Shown here piece after piece: positions 15,966-25,256 of a stretch of 64,000 bases of DNA. The notes beneath the pieces are model-generated. The model was not told the DNA's origin. It did no database searches and saw nothing but the letters and a program-made list of their open reading frames with translations. Every line of letters starts with the position of its first letter. The stretch's first letter is position 1. The DNA comes from UBA4582 sp965657335 (GTDB lineage Bacteria; Pseudomonadota; Gammaproteobacteria; Pseudomonadales; Azotimanducaceae): positions 1 through 64,000 of the forward strand of contig CBFHOH010000020.1 of assembly GCA_965657335.1 (NCBI GenBank), written 5' to 3'. The position numbers and the translations under genes are program-made.

Positions 15966-17228
15966 CTAGCCGTGAATCTGCTTTTCCTTAATTTCATCCA
16001 GCGTCTTGCAGTCGATGCACTGAGTTGCGGTTGGTCGTGCTTCAAGGCGCTCTACGCCAATTTCTATGCCACAGGAATCGCAGTAGCCGTAGTCGTCCTG
16101 ATCGATCAGATCTATAGTGCTATCGATTTTTTTGATCAGCTTACGCTCTCTATCTCTCGTCCTAAGCTCGAGGGAAAACTCTTCTTCCTGCGTAGCTCTG
16201 TCTGCGGGATCAGGATCGTTAGCTGCGACATCCTTCATGTTGCTAACAGTTCTGTCGACTTCTTCCATCAGCTGACGTTTCCACTGCAGCAAGAGATCTT
16301 TAAAGTGCGCGCGCTGGGGTTCGTTCATGTAGTCTACATCAACATTTTTCGCTGCTGGTTCGACTTCCGCCAGATCCCGAAGAGTTTGGGCTGCACTTTT
16401 ATTAGTGATGATAGTGGTTGGTTTTTTTACGCCACTTGTCTTTGTTGTTGCTCTAACAGTTGCTTTAACTGCTGTTGTTTCTGCCTTTTTTACTTTCGCA
16501 CCTGCGGCTGATTTTTTGCGGGGTGCTTTTGTTGCTGCTTTCAAGTTTGTGATTACCTTTTTACTGGACACTCGTTTTTTTGCGGGTGTCGGTGTTGCTT
16601 TAGTTGCCGTTGATTTCTCAGCGGGTTTCGATTTTGGTGCTTTTTTCGCTGAAGTCTCCGCTTTAGCTTTTGGCTGTGCCTTAACTTTCGTTTTAGCTTT
16701 TTCAGTTTTGTTTGCTGCTACGCTTTTTTTAGCCGACACCTTTTTTGCTGGTGCCTTCTTGACCGGTGCCTTTTTAGCCACTGCTTTTTTAGCTGGCGCT
16801 TTTTTGACCGGTGCCTTCTTAACAGCCGTCTTCTTAGCCGTCGCTTTCTTCGCGGGCGCTTTCTTAGCCGTCGCTTTCTTCGCGGGCGCTTTTTTAACCG
16901 GTGCTTTTTTTACAGCTTTTTTTACGGCTGGCTTTTTAACGGCGCTCTTTTTGACCGGGCTTTTTTTAACCGCTGCTTTCTTTTTGACGGTTTTCGTCTC
17001 AACAGCACGTTTGCTTTTAGCCGGACTCTTTTTTACGGCAGCCTTCTTCGCTGGACTTTTCGTTTTTACGGCTTTAGAAGCTGCTTTTGTTTTCGCAGCC
17101 GTTTTTGCCTTTGGCTTTGTTTTGGCGGCCTGCTTGGCACTGGCTTTTGCTTTAGCGGGTGCTTTTGTAGGTGTCTTTGCTTTGGCTTTAGCCTTTTTTA
17201 CAGGGGCTTTTTTGCTTTTTGCTGCCAT
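15966..17228 (-). CDS. dksA: RNA polymerase-binding factor DksA with a ~290-residue Lys/Ala-rich N-terminal extension
   Basis: The last ~125 residues are a complete DksA: globular start YMNEPQRAHFKDLLLQW, coiled coil with the DPADRA tip motif (DxxDxA) that acts in the RNA polymerase secondary channel, and a zinc finger (CDSCG...CIDC). DksA with ppGpp reprogrammes rRNA and amino-acid promoters. E. coli DksA has 151 residues; this product has 420. The extra N-terminus is made almost wholly of K, A, P, V, T and S in repeats such as KKAPVKKAPAKKA, like histone H1-type or AlgP-type DNA-binding tails. No internal ATG with a good ribosome binding site was noticed that would give a short form, but dual starts cannot be excluded. 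Low-complexity DNA makes assembly or length errors possible here. Confidence 0.92.
   Translation of the reverse strand: MAAKSKKAPVKKAKAKAKTPTKAPAKAKASAKQAAKTKPKAKTAAKTKAASKAVKTKSPAKKAAVKKSPAKSKRAVETKTVKKKAAVKKSPVKKSAVKKPAVKKAVKKAPVKKAPAKKATAKKAPAKKATAKKTAVKKAPVKKAPAKKAVAKKAPVKKAPAKKVSAKKSVAANKTEKAKTKVKAQPKAKAETSAKKAPKSKPAEKSTATKATPTPAKKRVSSKKVITNLKAATKAPRKKSAAGAKVKKAETTAVKATVRATTKTSGVKKPTTIITNKSAAQTLRDLAEVEPAAKNVDVDYMNEPQRAHFKDLLLQWKRQLMEEVDRTVSNMKDVAANDPDPADRATQEEEFSLELRTRDRERKLIKKIDSTIDLIDQDDYGYCDSCGIEIGVERLEARPTATQCIDCKTLDEIKEKQIHG
16831..16890. repeat. Exact 30-bp tandem duplicate in the dksA tail
   Basis: Bases 16831-16860 and 16861-16890 are identical. They lie within the Lys/Ala repeat coding region and encode two copies of a ten-residue unit, KKAPAKKATA-like (phase depends on where the unit is taken to begin). 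The unit is a likely site of length variation by slippage. Confidence 0.9.
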
Positions 17229-17519
17229 AGTCTTCTTCCGATTATCTTTGTGGACAAATGCCTTGGGAAAATCAAGCAGCGAACGTTACCAGAACATTCG
17301 CTTAACGCCAAGCATCAATTTTGCACATTTTGCTTGCTTGCAAGCCGGGATGAAAGTGGATGTCTGCCCTGAAATAGCAGCCTCAGATGTAATATTCGAA
17401 ATCAGTGCTCAATAATTGTCAGCTGATGCCTGTATAGTGCCGGAAACAGCGGAATAGTTATCAAATAACGCAGATAGAATTGTCTCCGGAAAGGGTCAAA
17501 AACGGGAAGAAACGGCAAA

Positions 17520-18710
17520 ATGCGAGAGGAAAACAGCGTACAGTACGCAGATAGAGTGAGAAAGATCGAGCCATTCCGAGTCATGGACATCGTCGCGCGT
17601 GCAAGTGAACTGGAAGCCGAAGGGCACGATGTCGTCCATATGGAGGTTGGTGAGCCTGATTTTCCGACGCCAGCAGACATTATAACCGCTGGACAAAAAG
17701 CACTCACGGCGGGCAAAACAAAATATACGATGGCGCAAGGATTGCCCGAATTGCGCGCGTGTATAAGCCAGCAATACATGGACTGGTACGGCGTTTCCGT
17801 AGATCCCAATCGAATTTTCATCACTGCGGGTGGATCTGCGGCGCTTTTACTCGTGACCTCTATGTTACTCAACGTCGATGAAGGTCTTTTGATGACCGAT
17901 CCTGGGTATCCATGTAACAGACATTTTTTGCACGCCTTTGAAGCAGAGCCACAACTAGTGCCGGTAACGGCGGATGATCATTTCCAGCTGACGCCTGCTC
18001 TGATTGAGCGACACTGGCAAGAAAATACCCGCGGTGCGTTGATCGCCTCACCTGCAAATCCAACCGGTGCGGTAATTCCGCGCGAAGATTTAGCACAGAT
18101 AGTCGACAAAATCAGACAGCGCCACGGTTTTTTAGTTGTCGATGAAATTTACCATGGGCTTGCCTATGGCGACGCAGCGCAAGATACAGTCCTGTCGATT
18201 GATCCCTCTGCCTTCGTGGTGAATAGTTTTTCGAAGTATTTCGGTATGACAGGATGGCGCTTGGGTTGGATGGTCGTGCCGCCTGACGCGATAAAAATTG
18301 CAGAAAAAGTGTCACAAAACCTGTTTATTTGTCCTTCGAGTGTTGCCCAGTATGCTGCGCTTGCAGGTTTTGGCGCTGACGCGAAAAGCGAGATGGAACG
18401 GAATAAAGAGGAGTTCGAACGGCGAAGAGATTTTTTAGTGCCTGCGCTGAGGGAACTTGGGTTTGGTGTGCCGCTGATGCCGGAAGGTGCTTTTTATGTC
18501 TATGCAAAGCTTCCACAAGGGCTAGGCAGCAGCGAGGCATTTACAAGGTCTTTGCTTGAGCAGCACCATGTCGCGATAACACCGGGAACTGACTTTGGCA
18601 CCTACCTTGCCGACGAGTATGTGCGTTTCAGCTATTCTCAGGATCTTGAAACCCTGAAGAAGGGGGTCGAGAGAATAGCGATTGCATTGGAGCATATGCG
18701 TGGAATTTAA
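17520..18710 (+). CDS. PLP-dependent aminotransferase, class I/II
   Basis: Fold-type I aminotransferase of 396 residues; the amino-acid substrate is unknown. Visible motifs: EVGEPDFPTPADI near the N-terminus, YTMAQGLPELR (substrate/PLP region), SPANPTGAV, VDEIYHGLAYG, and the PLP-lysine site NSFSKYFGMTGWRLGW, with FSYSQDLE containing the carboxylate-binding region near the end. The start at 17520 has only a moderate ribosome binding site (GGAAGAAACGG). A probable aminotransferase occupies the same place between dksA and sfsA in P. aeruginosa, so this is an ancestral neighbour. It overlaps sfsA by 11 bases. Confidence 0.88.
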   Translation: MREENSVQYADRVRKIEPFRVMDIVARASELEAEGHDVVHMEVGEPDFPTPADIITAGQKALTAGKTKYTMAQGLPELRACISQQYMDWYGVSVDPNRIFITAGGSAALLLVTSMLLNVDEGLLMTDPGYPCNRHFLHAFEAEPQLVPVTADDHFQLTPALIERHWQENTRGALIASPANPTGAVIPREDLAQIVDKIRQRHGFLVVDEIYHGLAYGDAAQDTVLSIDPSAFVVNSFSKYFGMTGWRLGWMVVPPDAIKIAEKVSQNLFICPSSVAQYAALAGFGADAKSEMERNKEEFERRRDFLVPALRELGFGVPLMPEGAFYVYAKLPQGLGSSEAFTRSLLEQHHVAITPGTDFGTYLADEYVRFSYSQDLETLKKGVERIAIALEHMRGI

Positions 18711-19419
18711 GGGTTCGCTGGAACATGGTATTTTGCTACGAAGGTATAAACGCTTTCTCGCAGATATTGAACTCGATGATGGCAGTCGGCGAACCATTCA
18801 CTGTCCGAATACAGGTTCCATGAAGAACTGCGCAAATCCAGGAGACGAAGTCTGGTTTTCCACGTCAGACAATGCCAAACGCAAATACCCCAACACGTGG
18901 GAGATCAGTCGCACACCAGAGGGTCACTTCATTGGTATTCAATCTGCGAGGGCGAATGCCATTGTCAAAGAGGGTCTGGATAAAGTGCCTGAGTTTCAGG
19001 GCTACCGTGCGGTTGCCAGCGAGGTTAAATACGGGACAGAAAACAGCCGTATTGACCTTCTGTTAAGTGAACACGCAACCAAGCCGGATTGTTATATTGA
19101 AATAAAAAGTGTGACGCTGCTGGATGAATCAGACGTTCAAGGCTTGGGACTCTTCCCTGATGCGATTACCGCGCGAGGTACTAAACATCTGCGTGAACTT
19201 GTTGAAGTTGTTAGGCTAGGTCATCGAGGCGTACTTTTTTACTGTGTCCAGCATACCGGCATCACCCGAGTGCAACCAGCCAGGGAAATTGACCCGCTCT
19301 ACGCCGATACTTTGATTGCTGCGCTTGCAGCCGGGGTGGAAGTCTATGCCTACAGTACAGAATGTTCACAAAAGAGTGTTACGCTTGGACACCCACTGCC
19401 TTTTCTGGAAAGTCCCTGA
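18700..19419 (+). CDS. sfsA: Sugar fermentation stimulation protein SfsA
   Basis: Member of the SfsA family: in E. coli extra copies stimulate maltose metabolism, and the fold suggests nucleic-acid binding or a nuclease; the biochemical role is unsettled. I chose GTG at 18700 (VEFKGSLEHGILLRRYKRF), 239 residues, preceded by GGAG at 18689. It matches the E. coli N-terminus (LIQRYKRFLADV). Family segments include HCPNTGSMKNCANPGD, RANAIVKEGL, the nuclease-like CYIEIKSVTL and FPDAITARGTKHLREL. It overlaps the preceding aminotransferase, and the next gene starts directly after its stop, so all may be in one transcript. Confidence 0.95.
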   Translation: MEFKGSLEHGILLRRYKRFLADIELDDGSRRTIHCPNTGSMKNCANPGDEVWFSTSDNAKRKYPNTWEISRTPEGHFIGIQSARANAIVKEGLDKVPEFQGYRAVASEVKYGTENSRIDLLLSEHATKPDCYIEIKSVTLLDESDVQGLGLFPDAITARGTKHLRELVEVVRLGHRGVLFYCVQHTGITRVQPAREIDPLYADTLIAALAAGVEVYAYSTECSQKSVTLGHPLPFLESP

Positions 19420-20403
19420 ATGCGCTGGGTAATGAAATTTCCTGTGTTGCTGATAGCGCTCATGCTTTCGATGGCGATGATGCTAAGTGTCGGTGCCACT
19501 GAAATTATGCTGGTCGACTTGGTAACGGGCCGCGCTGATGCTGTGAGTGAAACAATATTCTGGGAGATAAGACTGCCTAGGGTGTTGTTGGCGATCATTG
19601 TTGGTGCGGGTGTGTCGGTTGCGGGTGCTGTGATTCAGGGGTTGTTTCGAAATCCTCTGGCTGATCCAGCGCTTATAGGGGTTTCCAGCGGCGCAGCATT
19701 GTTTGCTGCTGGTTATATGGTGCTTGATCTTCACACCACTGCGTTTGGTCTGCTGGGTGTCAGCGGTAGTGCATTTGTTGGAGGATTGCTGATTTCGTGG
19801 CTGGTGCTTGAGATCGGTAAGCGAAGCGGCACTGTCTCAAGCATGTTGCTTGCCGGTATTGCTTTCAATTCGATAGCGATAGCGGGGGTCGGGTTGTTCT
19901 CATATCTATCCTCTGATCTTGAACTTCGTTCAGTCACTTTTTGGGCGCTGGGCAGTTTCAATGGTGCGGATTGGTCTGGGGTATCTATAGCCTTGATTAT
20001 TCCCGTCGCGATCGTTCTATTGATCAGAGAAAGTAAAAACCTCAATGCTGTCACGCTCGGAGATAAGGAAGCCTACTACCTTGGTATTGATATCACCCGT
20101 TTACGCCAACGGATTGTTGTTTTGACAGCGGTTATTGTTGGGGTAGGCGTCGCACTGACAGGTATTGTCGCGTTTGTGGGTTTGGTGGTTCCGCATCTTG
20201 TGCGCTTAACGAGCAGTTCAAATCATTCAGTTGTCATCCCTGGCTCAGCGCTGCTTGGTGCGATACTCGTGCTTCTGGCTGATGGTGCTGGTCGAAGTAT
20301 TATTGCACCGGCTGAACTCCCCATAGGAATACTAACAGCTTTGTTAGGTGGTCCATTTTTTGTATATCTGATCATGCGTCAGAAAGGAAAGTTAGGCATT
20401 TGA
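19420..20403 (+). CDS. FecCD-family ABC transporter permease (haem/siderophore/B12 type)
   Basis: Inner-membrane permease of 327 residues with about ten hydrophobic helices. FecCD/HmuU/BtuC signatures are present: IRLPRVLLAIIVGAGVSVAGAVIQG, read as two blocks around RLPR and GAVIQGLFRNPLADP, and later GIVAFVGLVVPHLVR. It starts at the base after the sfsA stop and overlaps the ATPase gene by 4 bases. The haem uptake system HmuTUV is the closest guess from the overall look, but vitamin B12 or siderophore substrates are equally possible. No periplasmic binding protein or TonB receptor is encoded nearby. Confidence 0.88.
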   Translation: MRWVMKFPVLLIALMLSMAMMLSVGATEIMLVDLVTGRADAVSETIFWEIRLPRVLLAIIVGAGVSVAGAVIQGLFRNPLADPALIGVSSGAALFAAGYMVLDLHTTAFGLLGVSGSAFVGGLLISWLVLEIGKRSGTVSSMLLAGIAFNSIAIAGVGLFSYLSSDLELRSVTFWALGSFNGADWSGVSIALIIPVAIVLLIRESKNLNAVTLGDKEAYYLGIDITRLRQRIVVLTAVIVGVGVALTGIVAFVGLVVPHLVRLTSSSNHSVVIPGSALLGAILVLLADGAGRSIIAPAELPIGILTALLGGPFFVYLIMRQKGKLGI

Positions 20404-21170
20404 CGCTTAAGTTGAAAAATTGTCGTTATGGTGTCGGTAGTCAACTGTTGCTCGAAGACGTTTCCGCGTCGATCCCAAGTGGTCGTGTCACTGGCATTTT
20501 GGGAGCCAACGGCGCAGGAAAAACATCACTTGTGCACGTCGCGGCGGGTTACGAGCGTGCGCAGTCGGGCGCTATTAGTCTCGATGAGATTGATCTGAAA
20601 TCGTGGTCGCGAGAGGAAAAAGCGAAAAAGATTGCGGTTTTACCGCAGACTGCCACGCTGGATTTTCCTTTTAGCGTTGAGGAAGTTGTATTAATGGGGA
20701 GAATTCCCCATGAAAGTGACCAAGCAACAAACCGCGTGCTAGTAGCAAAGGTACTCAACATGTTCGCGCTGACGGACTTTGCTCAGCGGTCCTACACATC
20801 GCTATCGGGTGGCGAAAAACAAAGAGTGCAAATATGCCGCGTGGTAAGCCAGGTCATTGATGATCTGAGTCATGCACACTTGCTGTTTGACGAACCGATA
20901 GCGCCGCTGGACATCGCTCACCAGGTGGCATTTTTCAAATTAGTCCGTGATTTGGCCGTTAAAGGTGCAGCGGTCGGGCTTGTGCTGCACGACATTGAGT
21001 TGGCATGTCAGTTTTGCGATGAAATAATTTTGATGAACGAGGGTAAGATTTTGGACGCAGGTAAGCCCGCCAAGATTATCACTTCGGACTCGCTTCAGCA
21101 GGCGTTTGATGTCGCCGTTACCGTGACGCAAGGACCAAAAGGGACGATACAGCTCAGTTTCAGGGACTAA
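20400..21170 (+). CDS. ABC transporter ATP-binding protein (HmuV/FecE type)
   Basis: ATPase partner of the FecCD permease, 256 residues, starting at a TTG that overlaps the permease stop. Walker A is GANGAGKTSL, Q-loop VLPQTATLDF, signature LSGGEKQRVQICRV, Walker B LLFDEPIAPLD and H-loop VLHDIELA. The slightly longer segment between signature and Walker B (SQVIDDLSHAHL) is common in HmuV haem importers, which favours haem. The permease and ATPase are the only transporter parts here, so the binding protein must come from elsewhere. Confidence 0.87.
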   Translation: MTLKLKNCRYGVGSQLLLEDVSASIPSGRVTGILGANGAGKTSLVHVAAGYERAQSGAISLDEIDLKSWSREEKAKKIAVLPQTATLDFPFSVEEVVLMGRIPHESDQATNRVLVAKVLNMFALTDFAQRSYTSLSGGEKQRVQICRVVSQVIDDLSHAHLLFDEPIAPLDIAHQVAFFKLVRDLAVKGAAVGLVLHDIELACQFCDEIILMNEGKILDAGKPAKIITSDSLQQAFDVAVTVTQGPKGTIQLSFRD

Positions 21171-21325
21171 CTCACCGCAGTGTAGACATCGCATACTGCG
21201 GCGTGCGGGACGGCTTCTGGTGCCAGTAAGAGCGAGGTGCTGTGAGCGCTGTTGAAGTCTGCCGGTCGACATCCTAATCTGCGTTTAATATTTTGATTCG
21301 GTTTTCCAAGAGACAAACTTCGCAA

Positions 21326-23686
21326 ATGGTTAATGGTTTCATTTTGACAAGGCAGTGGGTCGAAACTGCTGAAGGACAAAGTCTGGTCTTTTGGGCCGCC
21401 ACCTGCGATGGGCCGGTCCGCATTATCATGGAGGATCAGGAGTCCATATTTTTTCTGCCTGAGAACCTAATTCTCCGAGCTGAAAATATTTTGAAAGGCG
21501 TCGTTGCGTGGCGACACCAGTCAGTCAAACTCGAGGACTTTCAACGCGTGCCTGTTCACGCGTGCTATTTTAGAAACCAGCGCGATCTGAATATCGCCAG
21601 ATCAAGGCTTTCGGCCAAACAAATCGTCGCGCTTGAAGCAGATGTTCGTCCAACCGATCGCTTTTTGATGGAGCGATTTATTAACGGGGCGCTTTCGATC
21701 TCGGGTACCTCGACGAGGAAAGATGTCGAGGCTTCGCTCAATGCTGGCAGTTACCAATCCTTTATGAATCCGCAACTTTCGCCGGTGAACTTCACGCCTG
21801 CGCTAAAAATTGCGTCCCTCGATATCGAAACCTCATACTCGGAGAATGTGTTGTACTCGATAGCCGTTGCAGGCAATGGTTTTCAGGCGGTCTTTATGAT
21901 CGGCGATGAGATCGATGGGCAGCCAGAGTATCTTGAGTTTGTAGTCGATGAGCGCGCGTTAATACGGCGGTTTTTGTCTTGGTTTGCGCAGGTTGATCCG
22001 GATGTCATCATTGGCTGGAGTGTGGTCGCGTTTGATTTGAACTTCTTGGAACAAAGATGTCAGGCGCTCAACATCGATTTCCGGCTTGGTCGCGGCGGCG
22101 AGACGGTTCACTGGCGAACCAACCAGCAGCGCCAAGACAGAAATTACGCCTTAGTGCCGGGACGGGTTGTACTCGACGGTATAGAAATGCTGCGCACGGC
22201 GACTTGGTCGTTTGAAAGTTTTGCGTTGGATTTTGTGGCTCGCGAACTACTAGGCAGAGGCAAGTTGGTCGACGATGTAGAAAGTAGAGCTAGCGAGATT
22301 CAGGACATGTTTCGAGAGGATAAGCTGAAATTGGCCGCTTATAATCTTGAGGATTGTCAGCTGGTGGTTGAAATTTTTGAAGCGACAGAATTAATGGCGT
22401 TCAGCCTTGAGCGCGGTAGGCTGACTGGTCTCGAGTTGGATCGTCCCGGCGGCTCTGTCGCGGCATTCGACTATCTTTACTTGCCTCGCCTACACCGTAA
22501 GGGCTTTGTTGCACCGGTTGCCGATCTCGAACAAAGCATCAGCAGCCCCGGCGGCTATGTGCTTGATTCCAAGCCCGGTTTGTTTGAAGACGTCGTCTTG
22601 CTGGATTTTAAAAGTTTGTATCCGAGTATTATTCGAACCTTTCACGTAGACCCGCTGGCGATGATCGTTGCGAGCGAAGAATCTGATCCTATTCCCGGCT
22701 TCAAGGACAGCCATTTTTCCAGAGATAACTACATACTGCCGGAGATTATTCAGCACCTGTGGGACGCACGGGATCAGGCAAAAAAACTGAACAAGGCTGC
22801 CATGTCGCAGGCGATCAAGATCATCATGAATTCATTCTATGGTGTCATGGGAACCACGGGATGCCGCTTTTTCGATCCAAAACTAGCGAGTTCAATCACC
22901 CTGCGCGGGCATGAAATACTGCAGACCACGAGAGACCTGCTGGAGGCGCGCGGTTTTCCGGTCATTTACGGCGACACAGATTCCGTATTTGTACATCTTA
23001 AGGGGGCGAGTGATGTTGACCAAACGGCGGCTGAGCTTGTGACCTACCTGAACGACTGGTGGCGGGTGCATTTACAGACCACACTTGGTGTGACCAGTCG
23101 GCTTGAGCTTGAATACGAAACCCGATTTATAAAATTTCTGATGCCGACCGTTCGTGGTTCGGACGCGGGCAGCAAAAAGCGGTATGCCGGGGTTGTCCTG
23201 AATAGAGGTGAGCAGGAGATGGTCTTCAAGGGTTTGGAAACAGTGCGGACCGATTGGAGTCAGGTCGCGAGAGAGTTTCAGCAAATCCTTTATCGGATGG
23301 TTTTCGAAGAAGTCCCCTTTGAAGATTACGTAAAGGAAACCGTGGCAGCAGTTTATCGAGGTGAAAGAGATGATCAGCTTGTCCTAAGGAAACGATTGCG
23401 CAGAAAGCTTGCGGATTACACAAAAAATGTCCCGCCTCATGTGAAAGCTGCCCGTATGGCTGAACAAGAGAAGCAGAATCAGGGTATCGCCGGCGTCTTT
23501 TCTGCCAGCCGATGGATAGAGTACGTGATGACGATGAACGGTCCTGAACCGAAGCAGTATCTGCGCTCTGAAATCGATTACGACTTCTACGTAGAAAAGC
23601 AATTGGCGCCCGTCGCAGATGCGATTCTCGCATTCAAGGGGACATCGTTAGGACAAATTACGGACAGGCAGTTGGGGCTCTTTTGA
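21326..23686 (+). CDS. polB: DNA polymerase II (family B)
   Basis: Family B polymerase with 3'-5' proofreading, used in replication restart and damage tolerance and SOS-induced in E. coli. I chose ATG at 21326 (MVNGFILTRQW, 786 residues; E. coli 783) because it aligns with the E. coli start; a TTG at 21293 adds eleven residues. Exonuclease motif I is SLDIETSYSE and Exo II lies near IIGWSVVAFDLNF. Polymerase motif A is DFKSLYPSII, motif B KIIMNSFYGVMG and motif C YGDTDSVFV. No LexA box was confidently seen in the 155 bp upstream. The exported peptidase gene begins about 50 bp after the stop. Confidence 0.95.
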   Translation: MVNGFILTRQWVETAEGQSLVFWAATCDGPVRIIMEDQESIFFLPENLILRAENILKGVVAWRHQSVKLEDFQRVPVHACYFRNQRDLNIARSRLSAKQIVALEADVRPTDRFLMERFINGALSISGTSTRKDVEASLNAGSYQSFMNPQLSPVNFTPALKIASLDIETSYSENVLYSIAVAGNGFQAVFMIGDEIDGQPEYLEFVVDERALIRRFLSWFAQVDPDVIIGWSVVAFDLNFLEQRCQALNIDFRLGRGGETVHWRTNQQRQDRNYALVPGRVVLDGIEMLRTATWSFESFALDFVARELLGRGKLVDDVESRASEIQDMFREDKLKLAAYNLEDCQLVVEIFEATELMAFSLERGRLTGLELDRPGGSVAAFDYLYLPRLHRKGFVAPVADLEQSISSPGGYVLDSKPGLFEDVVLLDFKSLYPSIIRTFHVDPLAMIVASEESDPIPGFKDSHFSRDNYILPEIIQHLWDARDQAKKLNKAAMSQAIKIIMNSFYGVMGTTGCRFFDPKLASSITLRGHEILQTTRDLLEARGFPVIYGDTDSVFVHLKGASDVDQTAAELVTYLNDWWRVHLQTTLGVTSRLELEYETRFIKFLMPTVRGSDAGSKKRYAGVVLNRGEQEMVFKGLETVRTDWSQVAREFQQILYRMVFEEVPFEDYVKETVAAVYRGERDDQLVLRKRLRRKLADYTKNVPPHVKAARMAEQEKQNQGIAGVFSASRWIEYVMTMNGPEPKQYLRSEIDYDFYVEKQLAPVADAILAFKGTSLGQITDRQLGLF

Positions 23687-23739
23687 TATATCGCAGGTTA
23701 AAAACTGACGTTGCGAATTCGACCTTCAGGGGAAAAAGT

Positions 23740-25224
23740 GTGTTAAAAACAGCATTAAATAACAGCGGCCAATGCCGGGATGGTTGGAATATGGGACTTA
23801 GATTCGGACTTGGGTTGTTGCTCGTCGTCAGCATTCCTTTTGCGCATGTGGCAGCAGAAGAAAATTGTCAGGATGATCTGAATTGCAATTCGGCTTGGCT
23901 GGACGTCAGCGAGGAAGAAAGAAAAGCAATATTCGAGTTTTCGGAAGAATATAAGTCATTTATGCGCGTCGCACGGACAGAGCTTTCATTTGTGAGCGAA
24001 GCGGTTGCCCTTGCAGAGGCGGCGGGTTTTCGTCCTTTAACAACTAAATCGCCAATGAATCCCGGGGCTAAATACTATGATGTTAATCGTGATCGAGCGA
24101 TCGCGGTGATGATCATTGGAGATGAAGAAATATCTGAAGGCATGCGAGTTGTCGGCGCGCATATTGACTCTCCTCGTCTTGAACTTAAGGGTAAACCGCT
24201 CTTTTCTGCGAGCGAGTTTGCGCTTTTTCAAACGAATTATCATGGCGGTATCAAGCGTTATCAGTGGACGAATATTCCGTTGGCGCTGGTCGGTATCATT
24301 GACAAAAAAGACGGCTCACGTGTTCAAGTGAATGTCGGTTTGGAGCCCGGCGACCCCATTCTGATGATCCCTGATATGTCTCCTCATGTAGATCGTGGTT
24401 ATAACAATAAGAAAGTTGGCGATCTCGTCACTTACGAATCTCTTGATCCCATTGTTGCGCATATCCCTCCAACGGAGGAAGGGCTCGACATAGAAGATCA
24501 GGTGTTGATGATTCTGAAATCAAGTTATGGCGTCTCAAGGGCTGACCTTGTCTCTGCTGAGCTGTCACTGGTGCCGGCTTTTGAGCCGCGGGACATGGGG
24601 CTTGATCGAAGCATGGTTGCCGCTTACGGGCAGGACGATAAGTTGGGTGCGTATGCTGCTTTACGCGCGGTGCTGTCGAGTAAGAAACCCACTTATACAG
24701 CGCTGGCTTATCTTGTTGATAACGAAGAAGTCGGTAACGTCAATAATACGGGTGCTAAGTCTGATTACTTTTCTAACCTTGTTGCACGCATGCTAAGCGC
24801 AAAGCTCGGAAGATCCTACCGTGACATTGAGGTGCGTAAAGCGCTGCGGCATTCGAAGATGATTTCAATCGATGTAAATCCCGGCGTTAATCCCATGCGC
24901 GCGAGTGCATGGGAACTGAGTAATGCGCCGAAACTTGGTTATGGTGTGAACTTCAAAATGTATGGCCGCGGCTTTACGGCTAACTCAGAGTTCACCGCCG
25001 AAATCAGGCGTATTTTTGACAACGCAGACATTCCTTGGCAAACCGCAACCTATAAAGTCGGCAGATCTGGAGGCGGTACCATTGGTGGTGAATTCTCCCG
25101 ACAGGATATGGAGGTTATCGACTTCGGCGTGCCCGTTTTGTCGATACATACACCCTATGCTGTGAGTTCAAAGATAGATATCTACAACCTTTATCGTGGT
25201 TCAAAAGCGTTCTTTGAGGAGTAA
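23740..25224 (+). CDS. Exported M18-family aminopeptidase
   Basis: Zinc aminopeptidase 1-like enzyme (M18) expected to remove N-terminal residues from peptides. Metal and active-site motifs: GAHIDSPRLELKG, YGQDDKLGAYAAL, VDNEEVGNVNNTGA and the C-terminal VLSIHTPYAVSSKIDIYN. I chose GTG at 23740 because AGGGG lies just before it; ATG at 23791 is the alternative. Either start gives a hydrophobic signal sequence (LRFGLGLLLVVSIPFAHVAA) cleaved before EENCQDD. Most M18 enzymes are cytoplasmic, so periplasmic export is notable. It follows polB closely and may be co-transcribed with it. Confidence 0.85.
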   Translation: MLKTALNNSGQCRDGWNMGLRFGLGLLLVVSIPFAHVAAEENCQDDLNCNSAWLDVSEEERKAIFEFSEEYKSFMRVARTELSFVSEAVALAEAAGFRPLTTKSPMNPGAKYYDVNRDRAIAVMIIGDEEISEGMRVVGAHIDSPRLELKGKPLFSASEFALFQTNYHGGIKRYQWTNIPLALVGIIDKKDGSRVQVNVGLEPGDPILMIPDMSPHVDRGYNNKKVGDLVTYESLDPIVAHIPPTEEGLDIEDQVLMILKSSYGVSRADLVSAELSLVPAFEPRDMGLDRSMVAAYGQDDKLGAYAALRAVLSSKKPTYTALAYLVDNEEVGNVNNTGAKSDYFSNLVARMLSAKLGRSYRDIEVRKALRHSKMISIDVNPGVNPMRASAWELSNAPKLGYGVNFKMYGRGFTANSEFTAEIRRIFDNADIPWQTATYKVGRSGGGTIGGEFSRQDMEVIDFGVPVLSIHTPYAVSSKIDIYNLYRGSKAFFEE

Positions 25225-25256
25225 CGGCTGCTTGCGAACCTTGGCGACATGAATGA

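Noticed and set aside
16405..17415. 336-codon plus-strand ORF rich in F, A, L and T
   Set aside because: It is the antisense of the dksA Lys/Ala repeats, where low-complexity codons avoid stops in the opposite strand; hydrophobicity is a by-product.
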